In this document: piece by piece, positions 26,598 to 33,728 of the stretch
How the letters are laid out: the number at the start of each line of letters is the position of its first letter
How positions within the stretch are numbered: position 1 is the stretch's first letter
Assembly (NCBI GenBank): GCA_000751295.2
Contig: CCMO02000001.1
Coordinates: forward strand, 2,963,501 to 3,027,500
Source: a bacterium YEK0313
Lineage (GTDB): Bacteria; Pseudomonadota; Alphaproteobacteria; Rhizobiales; Phreatobacteraceae
DNA length: 64,000 nucleotides
Direction: 5' to 3'
The notes under the pieces: model-generated
The model's database searches: none
What the model was told of the DNA's origin: nothing
The model's input: only the letters and a program-made list of their open reading frames with translations
Program-made: the position numbers and the translations under genes

Positions 26598-28426
26598 CCG
26601 GGCTTGCCCTCGTCGTCTGCGTCGTCTTCGCCATCCAGCGGCGGAAGTTTCAGAAGCACGTTCACGCGCTGCAGAAACGCGGTGATCGTCTTGGGGAGTT
26701 CGGCCAGCGATTGGCAGCACTCGACCAGGTGGGCCGCGTAACCATCGCCTTTGCGATCGGCGAGTACGTCGTAGGTGAGCTTTCTGACCGCATCGTCGCC
26801 GGCGCCGGCTGTCAGCTTGCCATGGTGTTGCGGATAGTCGGGCCAGTCGGCTACCACCGCTAGAAACCGCCTTTGCGCGTCGATCGCAACCTCGGCAACC
26901 AGCAGCGCCTCGATCCCTTTGAAGGTTGTCTGGCAGTTCTCCGAATACAGGGCGAGATTCGCCGTTTGCTCCGCGGTCCAATCCTTTTTTGGCAGGTCGT
27001 GGAAAGCGAAGAACGCCTTGCGCAAGCTCTTAAATACGGGCCCCCACTTGGGGATTTCACCGTGAGCTCCTGCTTCGAAGACGGAGATGCCGGTCAGGTC
27101 GAACGGGTCATATGCGTTTTCCGGACTATGAGCTTCCAACGCGCGCGATGTCGCGATCAGCGTCGCAACCTCGGTCGCGCCTTCCGCGACGATGATGCCG
27201 CGTGCGAGGATTGCTTCTGCAAGCTGAAGCTTGCGCTGGCGTACCGCCTTGAACTTGATCCCTTCTGTCGGAATCGCGGTGCTCGAGAGGCGATGTTTCT
27301 CATCGCGATCGATTGCGAGGATCTGCGTGACCTCGAATTCGTCGATGACGTGCGGCGAGTGCGAGGTGACGATTGCCTGGCCCATCTTCTTGAGAAGGTA
27401 GCGGGTGAGCCGACGCTGCGAGTGCGGGGGCAACGCGATCTCCGGCTCTTCCATCGCGAAGATGACGGAGTCGTTTCCGCGAAGGTCGGCGATGTGCGTC
27501 AGCAGCGCGAAGACCAGCGTGTTGATCGAACCCGTGCCCAACCTGTGGAACGGGACGGCGTATTCGCTCCCTTTGGATCGCACAAAGAACTGAATGACCT
27601 CCCTGAGATTCTCGCGCGTGAGATCCGATGCGAAGAACGCTGTCGCATCCTCCTCGTCGGCTATCCCGATGAAGCGCTGCATCCGTTTCCGGACTTGCTC
27701 ACGGATCGCCTTGAGCTGCGGGATGGAGCCAACGGGCGGGTCAAACGCCCTCAGACGTTTGACCGTATCCTCCCACATCGACTCGCGTCCTTTGTCGCCG
27801 AGCCGAAGGATCGTATCGAGCAGTGAGCCACGCTCGAGACTGAGCGCTCTACGGCCGGTCCGCAGCGTTCGCAGATAGATGAAGCCGCAAGCCTGCTTCC
27901 ATTCGCGACCGAACGATTCCAGCCCGTTGCCCGCTGTCAGATCGTCAGGTTCGTCGGGGCTTTCCTTGAGAGGGTGGGAGAAGAACGTCTTCCCCTCAAA
28001 ATCGTCGGTCTTTCGATCGTACCAGCCGAGAAAGGTGATCGGGAGCGCGCGAATGACGCCGGGGGCGTCGGTGTCGGATGGCATCGAACCGTCGACATCG
28101 ACGAACCCTTGCTTCTCTTCGCTCCAGGGTCTGGTCTTGTGAAAGAGTTTCCGGCGCATGTCCTCAGGCAGATCGATCAAGAGGACTTCAATCTTGATGA
28201 CGACGAGATTGCCGGAATCGTCGAAATATCGACCGTTGTGAAAGTCGTGTTCATCGACGATTGGACGACGGAATAGGCGTTCGGCGCCTAGAACCAGGTC
28301 GATGGCCTCGCAGACGGTCGATTTGCCGACATTGTTGCCGCCAACCAGCAGAGTATGTCCTGGAAGATCGACAACCCCGTGTGCGACGCCTCGAAAATTT
28401 TCAATTGTTATTCTTCTGACGCGCAT
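26594..28426 (-). CDS. gajA: OLD-family ATP-dependent endonuclease, GajA-type
   Basis: 610 residues from ATG 28426. N-terminal ABC-type ATPase: Walker A GGNNVGKST at 29-37, signature LGTGS at 296-300, Walker B VIFAMEEPE at 321-329, H-loop SHSPH at 355-359. The C-terminal TOPRIM nuclease follows: VAEGATE at 413-419 gives the metal-binding Glu415 and Glu419, and a later acidic residue lies in AFFAFHDLPKK, where relatives have an Asp. The ATPase domain has an insert of acidic, variable sequence at about 100-170. This is a class 2 OLD nuclease, coupled by ATGA to the UvrD-like gene, hence the Gabija call. Lower GC than the chromosome supports horizontal origin. Confidence 0.86.
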   Translation of the reverse strand: MRVRRITIENFRGVAHGVVDLPGHTLLVGGNNVGKSTVCEAIDLVLGAERLFRRPIVDEHDFHNGRYFDDSGNLVVIKIEVLLIDLPEDMRRKLFHKTRPWSEEKQGFVDVDGSMPSDTDAPGVIRALPITFLGWYDRKTDDFEGKTFFSHPLKESPDEPDDLTAGNGLESFGREWKQACGFIYLRTLRTGRRALSLERGSLLDTILRLGDKGRESMWEDTVKRLRAFDPPVGSIPQLKAIREQVRKRMQRFIGIADEEDATAFFASDLTRENLREVIQFFVRSKGSEYAVPFHRLGTGSINTLVFALLTHIADLRGNDSVIFAMEEPEIALPPHSQRRLTRYLLKKMGQAIVTSHSPHVIDEFEVTQILAIDRDEKHRLSSTAIPTEGIKFKAVRQRKLQLAEAILARGIIVAEGATEVATLIATSRALEAHSPENAYDPFDLTGISVFEAGAHGEIPKWGPVFKSLRKAFFAFHDLPKKDWTAEQTANLALYSENCQTTFKGIEALLVAEVAIDAQRRFLAVVADWPDYPQHHGKLTAGAGDDAVRKLTYDVLADRKGDGYAAHLVECCQSLAELPKTITAFLQRVNVLLKLPPLDGEDDADDEGKPG

Positions 28427-28565
28427 TGAGCCCCCCCATTTCCCGGCCAAGCTTATTCGTTTCGCGAGTCGCTCGGAAGGCGATAATCTCTGAAACCGTT
28501 CGCCGTTGCTGGTCTGAGTACGGCTTCTAAAGTGGTCCACGATGGGCGATCAGCAGAAGGTGTCC

Positions 28566-29006
28566 ATGGAGCGGCTCACCCTCAATTATGTCTGGAAGCA
28601 GAAGCCAATTCCGGTCGTACTGCGCCGGACCGGACGTGGTGAGAAGCTTCGGGTGCGACTGCCGTTCGCCGACGACAACCGGCAATGGCTTCAGAACGGG
28701 CGACGAACGGCTCCTGAATGGATCGGCGGGACGGACGCCTATTGGGAGCTGCCGAAGTCCTGGTTCGACGACCTCGTTGATCGGGCGCTGCAGCGCTTCG
28801 GCAAGGTCTACATCATGCAGCCCTATCGCGAGCAGGAGATCTGCGCGCGGGCGTGCCAGGAAGCACTGGGGCACGAATGCCAGTGTTCTTGCATGGGCGC
28901 CAACCATGGCATCGGCAATGACGGAAGCTGGTTCGAGGTCTCCGACACCTTCTCGACCCGCTGGGGCGAGCGCGAGATCGCCTGTCGTCTGCTGACGGCC
29001 CGGTAA
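28566..29006 (+). CDS. Hypothetical protein with a Cys/His cluster, between two defence operons
   Basis: 146 residues, not recognised. The middle reads WELPKSWFDDLVDRAL, and the C-terminal half holds a dense motif, C-A-R-A-C-x5-G-H-E-C-Q-C-S-C-M-G-A-N-H-G (about residues 93-117), with six cysteines and two histidines within 23 residues. It looks like a zinc or other metal-binding site. ATG 28566 is preferred (AGAAGG 5 bp upstream); ATG 28542 is possible. It is alone on the plus strand, divergent from gajA and convergent with capV. It could be an independent defence or stress gene. Confidence 0.65.
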   Translation: MERLTLNYVWKQKPIPVVLRRTGRGEKLRVRLPFADDNRQWLQNGRRTAPEWIGGTDAYWELPKSWFDDLVDRALQRFGKVYIMQPYREQEICARACQEALGHECQCSCMGANHGIGNDGSWFEVSDTFSTRWGEREIACRLLTAR

Positions 29007-29028
29007 GGACGAGTGGCCGATGAGACGC

Positions 29029-30063
29029 CTACGTCATCGGGCAACGGATGAATTTCTCGACTTCGCCATCGAGAAACACCCGTTCGATGTGATGCCCGGC
29101 GCCTTCAACGAGACTGCGTGCCACCATCGGCAGCTCCCGGACCGAGCGCTGCACGTCATCCATCGCGATCGGTGCGTCGCTTTCCGGCACATCGATCCGT
29201 GTGACGTTGCTCTTGCCGACCAGCAGATAGGCTTGGCCGAGGGCATTGCGGGATTGCGCGCGGGCGGCCGCATTGAATGAGCGCATGAACGCCCAATCCT
29301 TGATGCCGCCGTTGCGCGCCCGCTCATCGACAGTGAAAGTGGACTCACCCGTTCCCAGGCTCAGGATACGCACGTCCTCGCGTGCAATGTCGAAGCAGGC
29401 GAGGGCATCGACCAGGGCGTTCATGACCGGATTGTTGGCCCAGATACCGCCATCGATCATGACGTAACCATCGTCCTCGACGCCGGGGTAGTAGGACGGG
29501 GCCGCTGTCGTGTGGAGCGCCACATGAGCGAACTTCTTGTGGCGGTCCTTCTGGTAGTCCGGGTGGTGCGGCGTCTTGTAGAGGAACGGCTCGCCGTGGC
29601 GCCCTTCGAAGCTCGGGATGACCAGCCGGGTGACGGCATCGTCGAGCACCTTGTCGCCAAAGATCCGCAGCAGCTCATCCTTGAGGGCGGCCTGGTCGTG
29701 CTTCGGCTTGAACACCCAGCGCAGCGCCCTCGACACCTTGCCGAGCCCAGCCGCCGGCGGAAAGATGCGGTCGCCGCGCTCGAGATAGATGTTCAATGCC
29801 TGTCGAGCCGTCATCCCATGGGCAAGGGCGAGCGCGATGATACCGCCCGTTGACGTGCCCGCGATCATGTCGAAGTGATTGGCGATGGAGGCGCCGCCCA
29901 GGAAGCGGCTTTCGAGTTCGGCCAGGACGGCTGCAGGAAAGACGCCACGAATTCCGCCGCCGTCGATCGACAGGATACGGAACGGGCGGCCCTGCGGCCA
30001 TGGTTGCTTCAGGCGCGCGTGCTGGATGGTGCCGTCCGATCGCCGCGGCGGAACATAGTTCAT
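29029..30063 (-). CDS. capV: Patatin-like phospholipase, CBASS effector CapV
   Basis: 344 residues. Patatin fold: oxyanion loop DGGGIRG at 34-40, nucleophile elbow GTSTG at 69-73 (Ser71), and the catalytic Asp in MIDGGIWANNP near 206-216. In CBASS, the cyclic nucleotide made by the CD-NTase activates CapV, which then degrades the inner membrane and kills the infected cell. The ATG at 30061-30063 overlaps the E2 gene stop by 4 bp (ATGA). Order CD-NTase, E2, CapV on one strand matches short type II CBASS loci with phospholipase effectors. Confidence 0.9.
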   Translation of the reverse strand: MNYVPPRRSDGTIQHARLKQPWPQGRPFRILSIDGGGIRGVFPAAVLAELESRFLGGASIANHFDMIAGTSTGGIIALALAHGMTARQALNIYLERGDRIFPPAAGLGKVSRALRWVFKPKHDQAALKDELLRIFGDKVLDDAVTRLVIPSFEGRHGEPFLYKTPHHPDYQKDRHKKFAHVALHTTAAPSYYPGVEDDGYVMIDGGIWANNPVMNALVDALACFDIAREDVRILSLGTGESTFTVDERARNGGIKDWAFMRSFNAAARAQSRNALGQAYLLVGKSNVTRIDVPESDAPIAMDDVQRSVRELPMVARSLVEGAGHHIERVFLDGEVEKFIRCPMT

Positions 30064-30512
30064 CGTGTTGTCTCCCTTGCCTCGCCGATGTCCTGTCCGG
30101 CATGGCGCCCGCCGCCGGTCCAGCGCCCGGTCATCACCCAAAGTTCGTAGCAAGCGAGCCAGTCGAGCGCCCAAGGGACGGTCGTGCTCGCGATGGTCAT
30201 CGCCGCTGTCCACTCCCTTTCACGGGGGTCGAACAGGCAAAGGGTCGGATCCTCGGCCGGCGGATAGACGTGGGGCAGCTGGCCCTCGGAATTGCCGGGC
30301 AACCGAACGAGTTCGGGTGAGAGCACCCGCACCTCGGGGAACGACCCGACCTCATAGCGGATCTCCAGCGAGTAGCACGCATATTGCGGCCTCACGCTCC
30401 CCACCCACCGCGCGGACTGCGCGCGGCGATCGATCCGGCGCGCCGCGAACTGCGGCCAGGCCGCCTTCATCGCGGCGACCTGCTCGTCGATGGAGAGGAT
30501 CGCCGCCGTCAT
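30060..30512 (-). CDS. CBASS E2-like protein (stand-alone, no E1 or JAB partner)
   Basis: 150 residues. The core H-V-Y-P-P-x3-D-P-T-L-C-L-F at 81-94 resembles the active site of prokaryotic E2-like proteins, with Cys92 the candidate catalytic residue. It is followed by W-T-A-A-M-T-I-A and WALDWLACYELWVMTGRWTGGG, shared by CBASS E2 proteins. In short type II CBASS a lone E2 works without a fused E1 and modifies or primes the CD-NTase. The ATG shares one base with the CD-NTase stop (TGATG), and its own stop overlaps capV. No Cap2-type E1 or Cap3 peptidase gene is present. Confidence 0.82.
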   Translation of the reverse strand: MTAAILSIDEQVAAMKAAWPQFAARRIDRRAQSARWVGSVRPQYACYSLEIRYEVGSFPEVRVLSPELVRLPGNSEGQLPHVYPPAEDPTLCLFDPREREWTAAMTIASTTVPWALDWLACYELWVMTGRWTGGGRHAGQDIGEARETTR

Positions 30513-31795
30513 CAGATCTTGCGCCCGAAGAAGGTGTGAGGCCGTGCCACCGAAACCGCCGGATTGACGATCGGCGCCGCGACCGCAGCGGCGGAGGGCA
30601 ACAGCACGCCGCCTCGCCGCGTGTAGAGCTGACGGGATTGCTGGATCCCGCCACCAACCTCGGTTGCGATCTGGTCCGCGGCACGGGTCACGACGCGGTC
30701 GCCGAAGTCGTCGCGCAACGTGTCCATCATCGCGTTGGGGAGCATCTCGCCCTTGCGCATCGCCTCGAGCGAACGGACGAGCTCGTGCAGGTGTTCGGCG
30801 AATTCGTCCTGCTGAGCAATGGATTCCGGCCAGCGGTCGGTGAAGACATCGGCCTCGCAGATCGGATTGGCAACACGCAGGAGCCGGCCGTAGAGCGAAG
30901 CCTGCTCGATGTCGCGGATGATCCAGCTCGCGAGGCGAACGAGCATGGTGCTGAGCGACATGTTCGGCTGCGCGGCGAGCCCGGCGTAATAGGAGAGCAT
31001 CACCGATGGCGGAATGCGGCCGCTATAGCTGGCATAGCGGATGTTGCGGAAGCGCTTGAGGAGCTGGAGAGCGAGCGTTGCGGTGTTCTTGACGATGAAG
31101 TCGCACTGATCAGGAACATCGTCCACATCGGCGTCGGCGCGAGCGGCAAGGCCAGCATGGTCAAGCCAGCGCCGGTGGAACTCCTTCGCCATGCGCAATT
31201 CGAGCGGCGTCCTGCTCGCATACCACTGCGCGAAGCCATAGGCGTTCATGTCGACGAGGCGATCGTCGTCGGAACGGCGCGGACCCTTGGCGTGGGTGAT
31301 CAGGCTTTCGCGATCGAGCGTGCGGTAGACGCGCAGCGATGGCGTGACGTCGAGGTGCATCTTGTCGGCGTAGAACAACGTGACGCAGCGCGTCTGCCGC
31401 AGCACCCGCTGCACGGGATAGTCGGCGAGCGCGGCTTCGAGCTCGGTCAGGATTTCAAGAGGCGCCATGCCGCGAAAACGGCCGCCGAGCTGCGAGACGA
31501 TGTCGAGATCGTATTCGTCATCGGTGCCGCGCGTCGAAATCGTGGCATCGATCGCCATGGAGCCCTGCGGGTAGAAGTGTTCGATCTGGTCGAAGAAGGC
31601 GGTCGTCGCTTCGAGATGGCGGCGCACCGCCTCGTAGCGCGACTTCGCCTTGTCATGCAGCGAGGGCGGCAGCTGAACGCTGAGCGCGATCTCCGCGAGG
31701 ATGCGGTCGAGAGGGTCGTCGAAGGGATTGAGGCCAGTCGGCGCAAGCTGGATGTTCACATCGATCTCCACGGCGGGCTGGCTGCATCTGTGCAT
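30512..31795 (-). CDS. CBASS CD-NTase (cGAS/DncV-like nucleotidyltransferase)
   Basis: 427 residues. Nucleotidyltransferase core: FYPQGSM at 74-80 (the G-S loop), DDEYDLDIV at 92-100 with metal-binding Asp96 and Asp98, and the third acidic residue in HLDVTPS (Asp149). It makes a cyclic di- or trinucleotide on phage infection. The C-terminus reads ARPHTFFGRKI. E2-linked CD-NTases usually finish at or near a glycine, so the RKI extension is notable. The start is uncertain: ATG 31795 has a poor ribosome site, and GTG 31771 is an alternative. A consensus-like promoter lies 60 bp upstream. The product cannot be predicted from sequence. Confidence 0.88.
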   Translation of the reverse strand: MHRCSQPAVEIDVNIQLAPTGLNPFDDPLDRILAEIALSVQLPPSLHDKAKSRYEAVRRHLEATTAFFDQIEHFYPQGSMAIDATISTRGTDDEYDLDIVSQLGGRFRGMAPLEILTELEAALADYPVQRVLRQTRCVTLFYADKMHLDVTPSLRVYRTLDRESLITHAKGPRRSDDDRLVDMNAYGFAQWYASRTPLELRMAKEFHRRWLDHAGLAARADADVDDVPDQCDFIVKNTATLALQLLKRFRNIRYASYSGRIPPSVMLSYYAGLAAQPNMSLSTMLVRLASWIIRDIEQASLYGRLLRVANPICEADVFTDRWPESIAQQDEFAEHLHELVRSLEAMRKGEMLPNAMMDTLRDDFGDRVVTRAADQIATEVGGGIQQSRQLYTRRGGVLLPSAAAVAAPIVNPAVSVARPHTFFGRKI

Positions 31796-31854
31796 CTCGC
31801 CATCGCCCGCGCGATGTTCGGGATGATATGAGTCATTATGCGTCTACTCCGAAC

Positions 31855-31883
31855 AATATGGGAAGCTTGAATGCGTCTGTCAA
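31855..31883 (-). promoter_or_regulatory. Sigma70-type promoter for the CBASS operon
   Basis: On the minus strand: -35 TTGACA (31883-31878, perfect consensus), 17-bp spacer, -10 CATATT (31860-31855). It lies about 60 bp before the CD-NTase start. The -35 box falls inside the spacer of the opposing promoter, so the two cannot be occupied at once. Confidence 0.65.
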
Positions 31884-31895
31884 GGGACATACAAT
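31867..31895 (+). promoter_or_regulatory. Sigma70-type promoter for the XRE/ImmA pair
   Basis: -35 TTGAAT (31867-31872), 17-bp spacer, -10 TACAAT (31890-31895), 49 bp before the XRE start codon. One copy of the duplicated CTACTCCGAAC element follows immediately, around the expected +1, consistent with autoregulation. Confidence 0.65.
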
Positions 31896-31944
31896 ATGGC
31901 TACTCCGAACCTGGGGGTGGGCGGACCGATCGGAAGGATTGATG

Positions 31945-32265
31945 ATGAAATTTGGTCATCGGATCAAGGAATTACGAACAGAGAAAGGTCTAACACTCGA
32001 TCAGCTTGCGCAAGATACCGGCTCGTCAAAGAGCTATATCTGGGAGCTCGAGAACAAGAATCCGCCTAGGCCGTCTGCTGAGAAGCTGTCGGCGATTGCG
32101 GGTGCCTTGGGTGTGACCGTCGACTATCTGATCGGCGCTGACACGCAGACCCTTAGCGAGGCGGAGGACACGGCCTTCTTTCGGCAATACAGCGGCCTGC
32201 CGGAGGAGACCCGCCGGCAGATTCGCGAGATGGCCCGCATCCTGGACACGAAGACCCGCAAATGA
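31945..32265 (+). CDS. capH: XRE-family regulator, CapH-like
   Basis: 106 residues. The helix-turn-helix occupies residues 5-62 (TLDQLAQDTGSSKSYIWELEN, recognition helix near 28-38), followed by VTVDYLIGADT and a short C-terminal tail. ATG 31945 is chosen for spacing from GGAAGGA at 31932-31938; ATG 31942 is also possible. It overlaps the ImmA/IrrE peptidase gene by 4 bp (ATGA) and is divergent from the CBASS operon. In known CBASS loci CapH represses the operon and is cleaved by its partner CapP after DNA damage, and the same role is inferred here. Confidence 0.82.
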   Translation: MKFGHRIKELRTEKGLTLDQLAQDTGSSKSYIWELENKNPPRPSAEKLSAIAGALGVTVDYLIGADTQTLSEAEDTAFFRQYSGLPEETRRQIREMARILDTKTRK

Positions 32266-33185
32266 GCGAACCGAGCCGCCTCCGGCCGCTGAAGGAGGCG
32301 GCCCGCATCACGCAGATGCTCGACCTGGTTCTTGGAGCGGATCGATTTGATCGCGCGCCGGTCGATGTGATCGGCCTCGCGCTGGAGTACTCGCGCCAGG
32401 TCGCGCCCAACAGCCCCATCCACGAGATCGTCGAGCGCAACATTCCGGGCTGTGTCGGCGCGTTGGTCTATGGGGAGGCGCGGCCGCGACAATGGGCGAT
32501 TATGTACGATATCGGTCAGTCTGATGGACGGCGTTCGTTCACAGTGGGGCACGAGTTCGCCCATTACGTCCTGCACCGCCAGTTGATCGAGGAGGACGGG
32601 CGTTTCGACGGCGGCATCTATTGCGACGAGAACGTGGTAGTTCGTCGCGATGGGTCCGGTATTGAGCAGGAAGCTGACGAGTTCGCCGCAGCATTGCTCA
32701 TGCCGTTTCATGACTTCCGTCGCCAACTGCCGGCGAAGGATCGGACCGATTTCGAAGCGCTCGGCCGACTTGCAAAGCGCTACGGAGTTTCGCTGACAGC
32801 AGCGATCCTGCGCTGGCTCGAATACACCGAGACGCGGGCGATCATGGTGGTTTCGAATGAGGGCTTCGCTCATTGGGCGAAGCCCAGCAAGGCGGCGCTT
32901 AGATCGGGGCGCTATATCCGCACGAGGGACACTGTATTCGAACTCCCACTGCAAGCGTTTGCCGCACGACGCGATTATTCCGAGGCGGCTCTGACCGGCG
33001 TTGTGCAGCAAGCGGGGGTCTGGTTTCCCGAGCCGGTGTACGAGATATGCCTTCGCTCGGATCGCTACGATCAGGAGATCACCGTGCTTCAGTTTGAAGC
33101 GGACGGCCCACGCTTTCAGGAGGAAGAAGAGGAGAGTGACGTGTTCGACCATTTTCTACGGAACGGACAGGCTCCGGATCGTTGA
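32262..33185 (+). CDS. capP: ImmA/IrrE-family metallopeptidase, CapP-like
   Basis: 307 residues. The zinc site H-E-F-A-H is at 97-101, and the third ligand is expected in EQEADEFAAALLMP (about 135-148). A cysteine at 121, between these motifs, stands about where the cysteine switch of characterised CapP proteins would be. The C-terminal 130 residues form a second domain, perhaps a sensor. The role is to cut the XRE repressor and release CBASS expression, as in CapH/CapP systems that respond to DNA damage. The tail is strongly acidic (EEEEES). Confidence 0.85.
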   Translation: MSEPSRLRPLKEAARITQMLDLVLGADRFDRAPVDVIGLALEYSRQVAPNSPIHEIVERNIPGCVGALVYGEARPRQWAIMYDIGQSDGRRSFTVGHEFAHYVLHRQLIEEDGRFDGGIYCDENVVVRRDGSGIEQEADEFAAALLMPFHDFRRQLPAKDRTDFEALGRLAKRYGVSLTAAILRWLEYTETRAIMVVSNEGFAHWAKPSKAALRSGRYIRTRDTVFELPLQAFAARRDYSEAALTGVVQQAGVWFPEPVYEICLRSDRYDQEITVLQFEADGPRFQEEEEESDVFDHFLRNGQAPDR

Positions 33186-33237
33186 CGCTAAGGCGGATCA
33201 GTTCGTGGATTTTATTCATATCGCCATTTCAGCCCGC

Positions 33238-33312
33238 CTAGGCCTGAACGCCCGGCGTCATCGCTTCGTTGGAGAGCGCAGCGACGATCAACGACGTGTC
33301 CAGATAGAACAT
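33238..33312 (-). pseudogene. 5' stub of a vapC toxin gene
   Basis: 24 codons, MFYLDTSLIVAALSNEAMTPGVQA, then TAG. The start overlaps the Phd antitoxin stop (TGATG), the usual toxin position. MFYLDTSLIVAAL is the first strand of a PIN-domain ribonuclease with its first catalytic Asp, but the rest of the domain is absent. It is therefore a truncation, and it may mark a recombination point near the edge of the island. Confidence 0.8.
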
Positions 33313-33554
33313 CAGTAGCGGTCGCCATCCCGCATCGACCGCATGAGATCGGCGGCGCTTTGGGATTGGGGCGGCATCGTCGCCGTCAGCGATTGAAGCA
33401 GCGTCGTATCGATCGGCTTGCGCGGCTTGGCTGCTGCAGCGAGTCGCGCGACGAGCTTGCCATGGCGGGTGATGTTGATGGTATCGCCCGCTTCGACCTG
33501 GTCGATCAGCTCGCTTAGATGAGCCTTGGCATACGCCAGATCGACCGTGGCCAT
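33312..33554 (-). CDS. Phd/YefM-family antitoxin
   Basis: 80 residues: MATVDLAYAKAHLSELIDQVEAGDTINITRHGKLVARL is the full Phd/YefM DNA-binding fold, and the C-terminal tail, which normally wraps the toxin, is also present. Its partner toxin is reduced to a stub, so the antitoxin is orphaned. It may still bind its own promoter or neutralise related toxins. GAGCG precedes the ATG at 33554. Confidence 0.85.
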   Translation of the reverse strand: MATVDLAYAKAHLSELIDQVEAGDTINITRHGKLVARLAAAAKPRKPIDTTLLQSLTATMPPQSQSAADLMRSMRDGDRY

Positions 33555-33728
33555 ATCGCGCTCCTGATCATCCTGATGGTCGCATGACGAGAGTAACTCA
33601 AGAGATCCAGCATGGCATTTCTCGTCCACCTAAGGACTGGACATTCGGTTCGCATCGGCGGGTGTAGTGGGTAGTCCGCTGCCAGGCAACGCACCGTCCC
33701 ATCGCCCCCCGGGGCACCATCACCCGCT

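Larger units (their letters stand above)
31844..31910. promoter_or_regulatory. Duplicated element in the CBASS/CapH divergent promoter (candidate operator)
   Basis: CTACTCCGAAC occurs twice in direct orientation (31844-31854 and 31900-31910), each next to CAATATGG (31854-31861 and 31892-31899). An inverted GTTCGG half-site lies at 31816-31821. The copies lie just downstream of the -10 boxes of the two divergent promoters, near both transcription starts. That is the expected position for repressor binding, probably by the XRE protein encoded alongside. Protein binding is inferred. Confidence 0.6.

Noticed and set aside
24876..28426. PARIS, retron or other OLD/ABC-ATPase-based defence system
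   Set aside because: No AriB-type partner, reverse transcriptase or msr-like RNA; the UvrD-like partner with ATGA overlap fits Gabija.
33238..33312. Functional micro-toxin encoded by the VapC stub
   Set aside because: Only the first strand of the PIN fold is present; the other catalytic acidic residues are missing.
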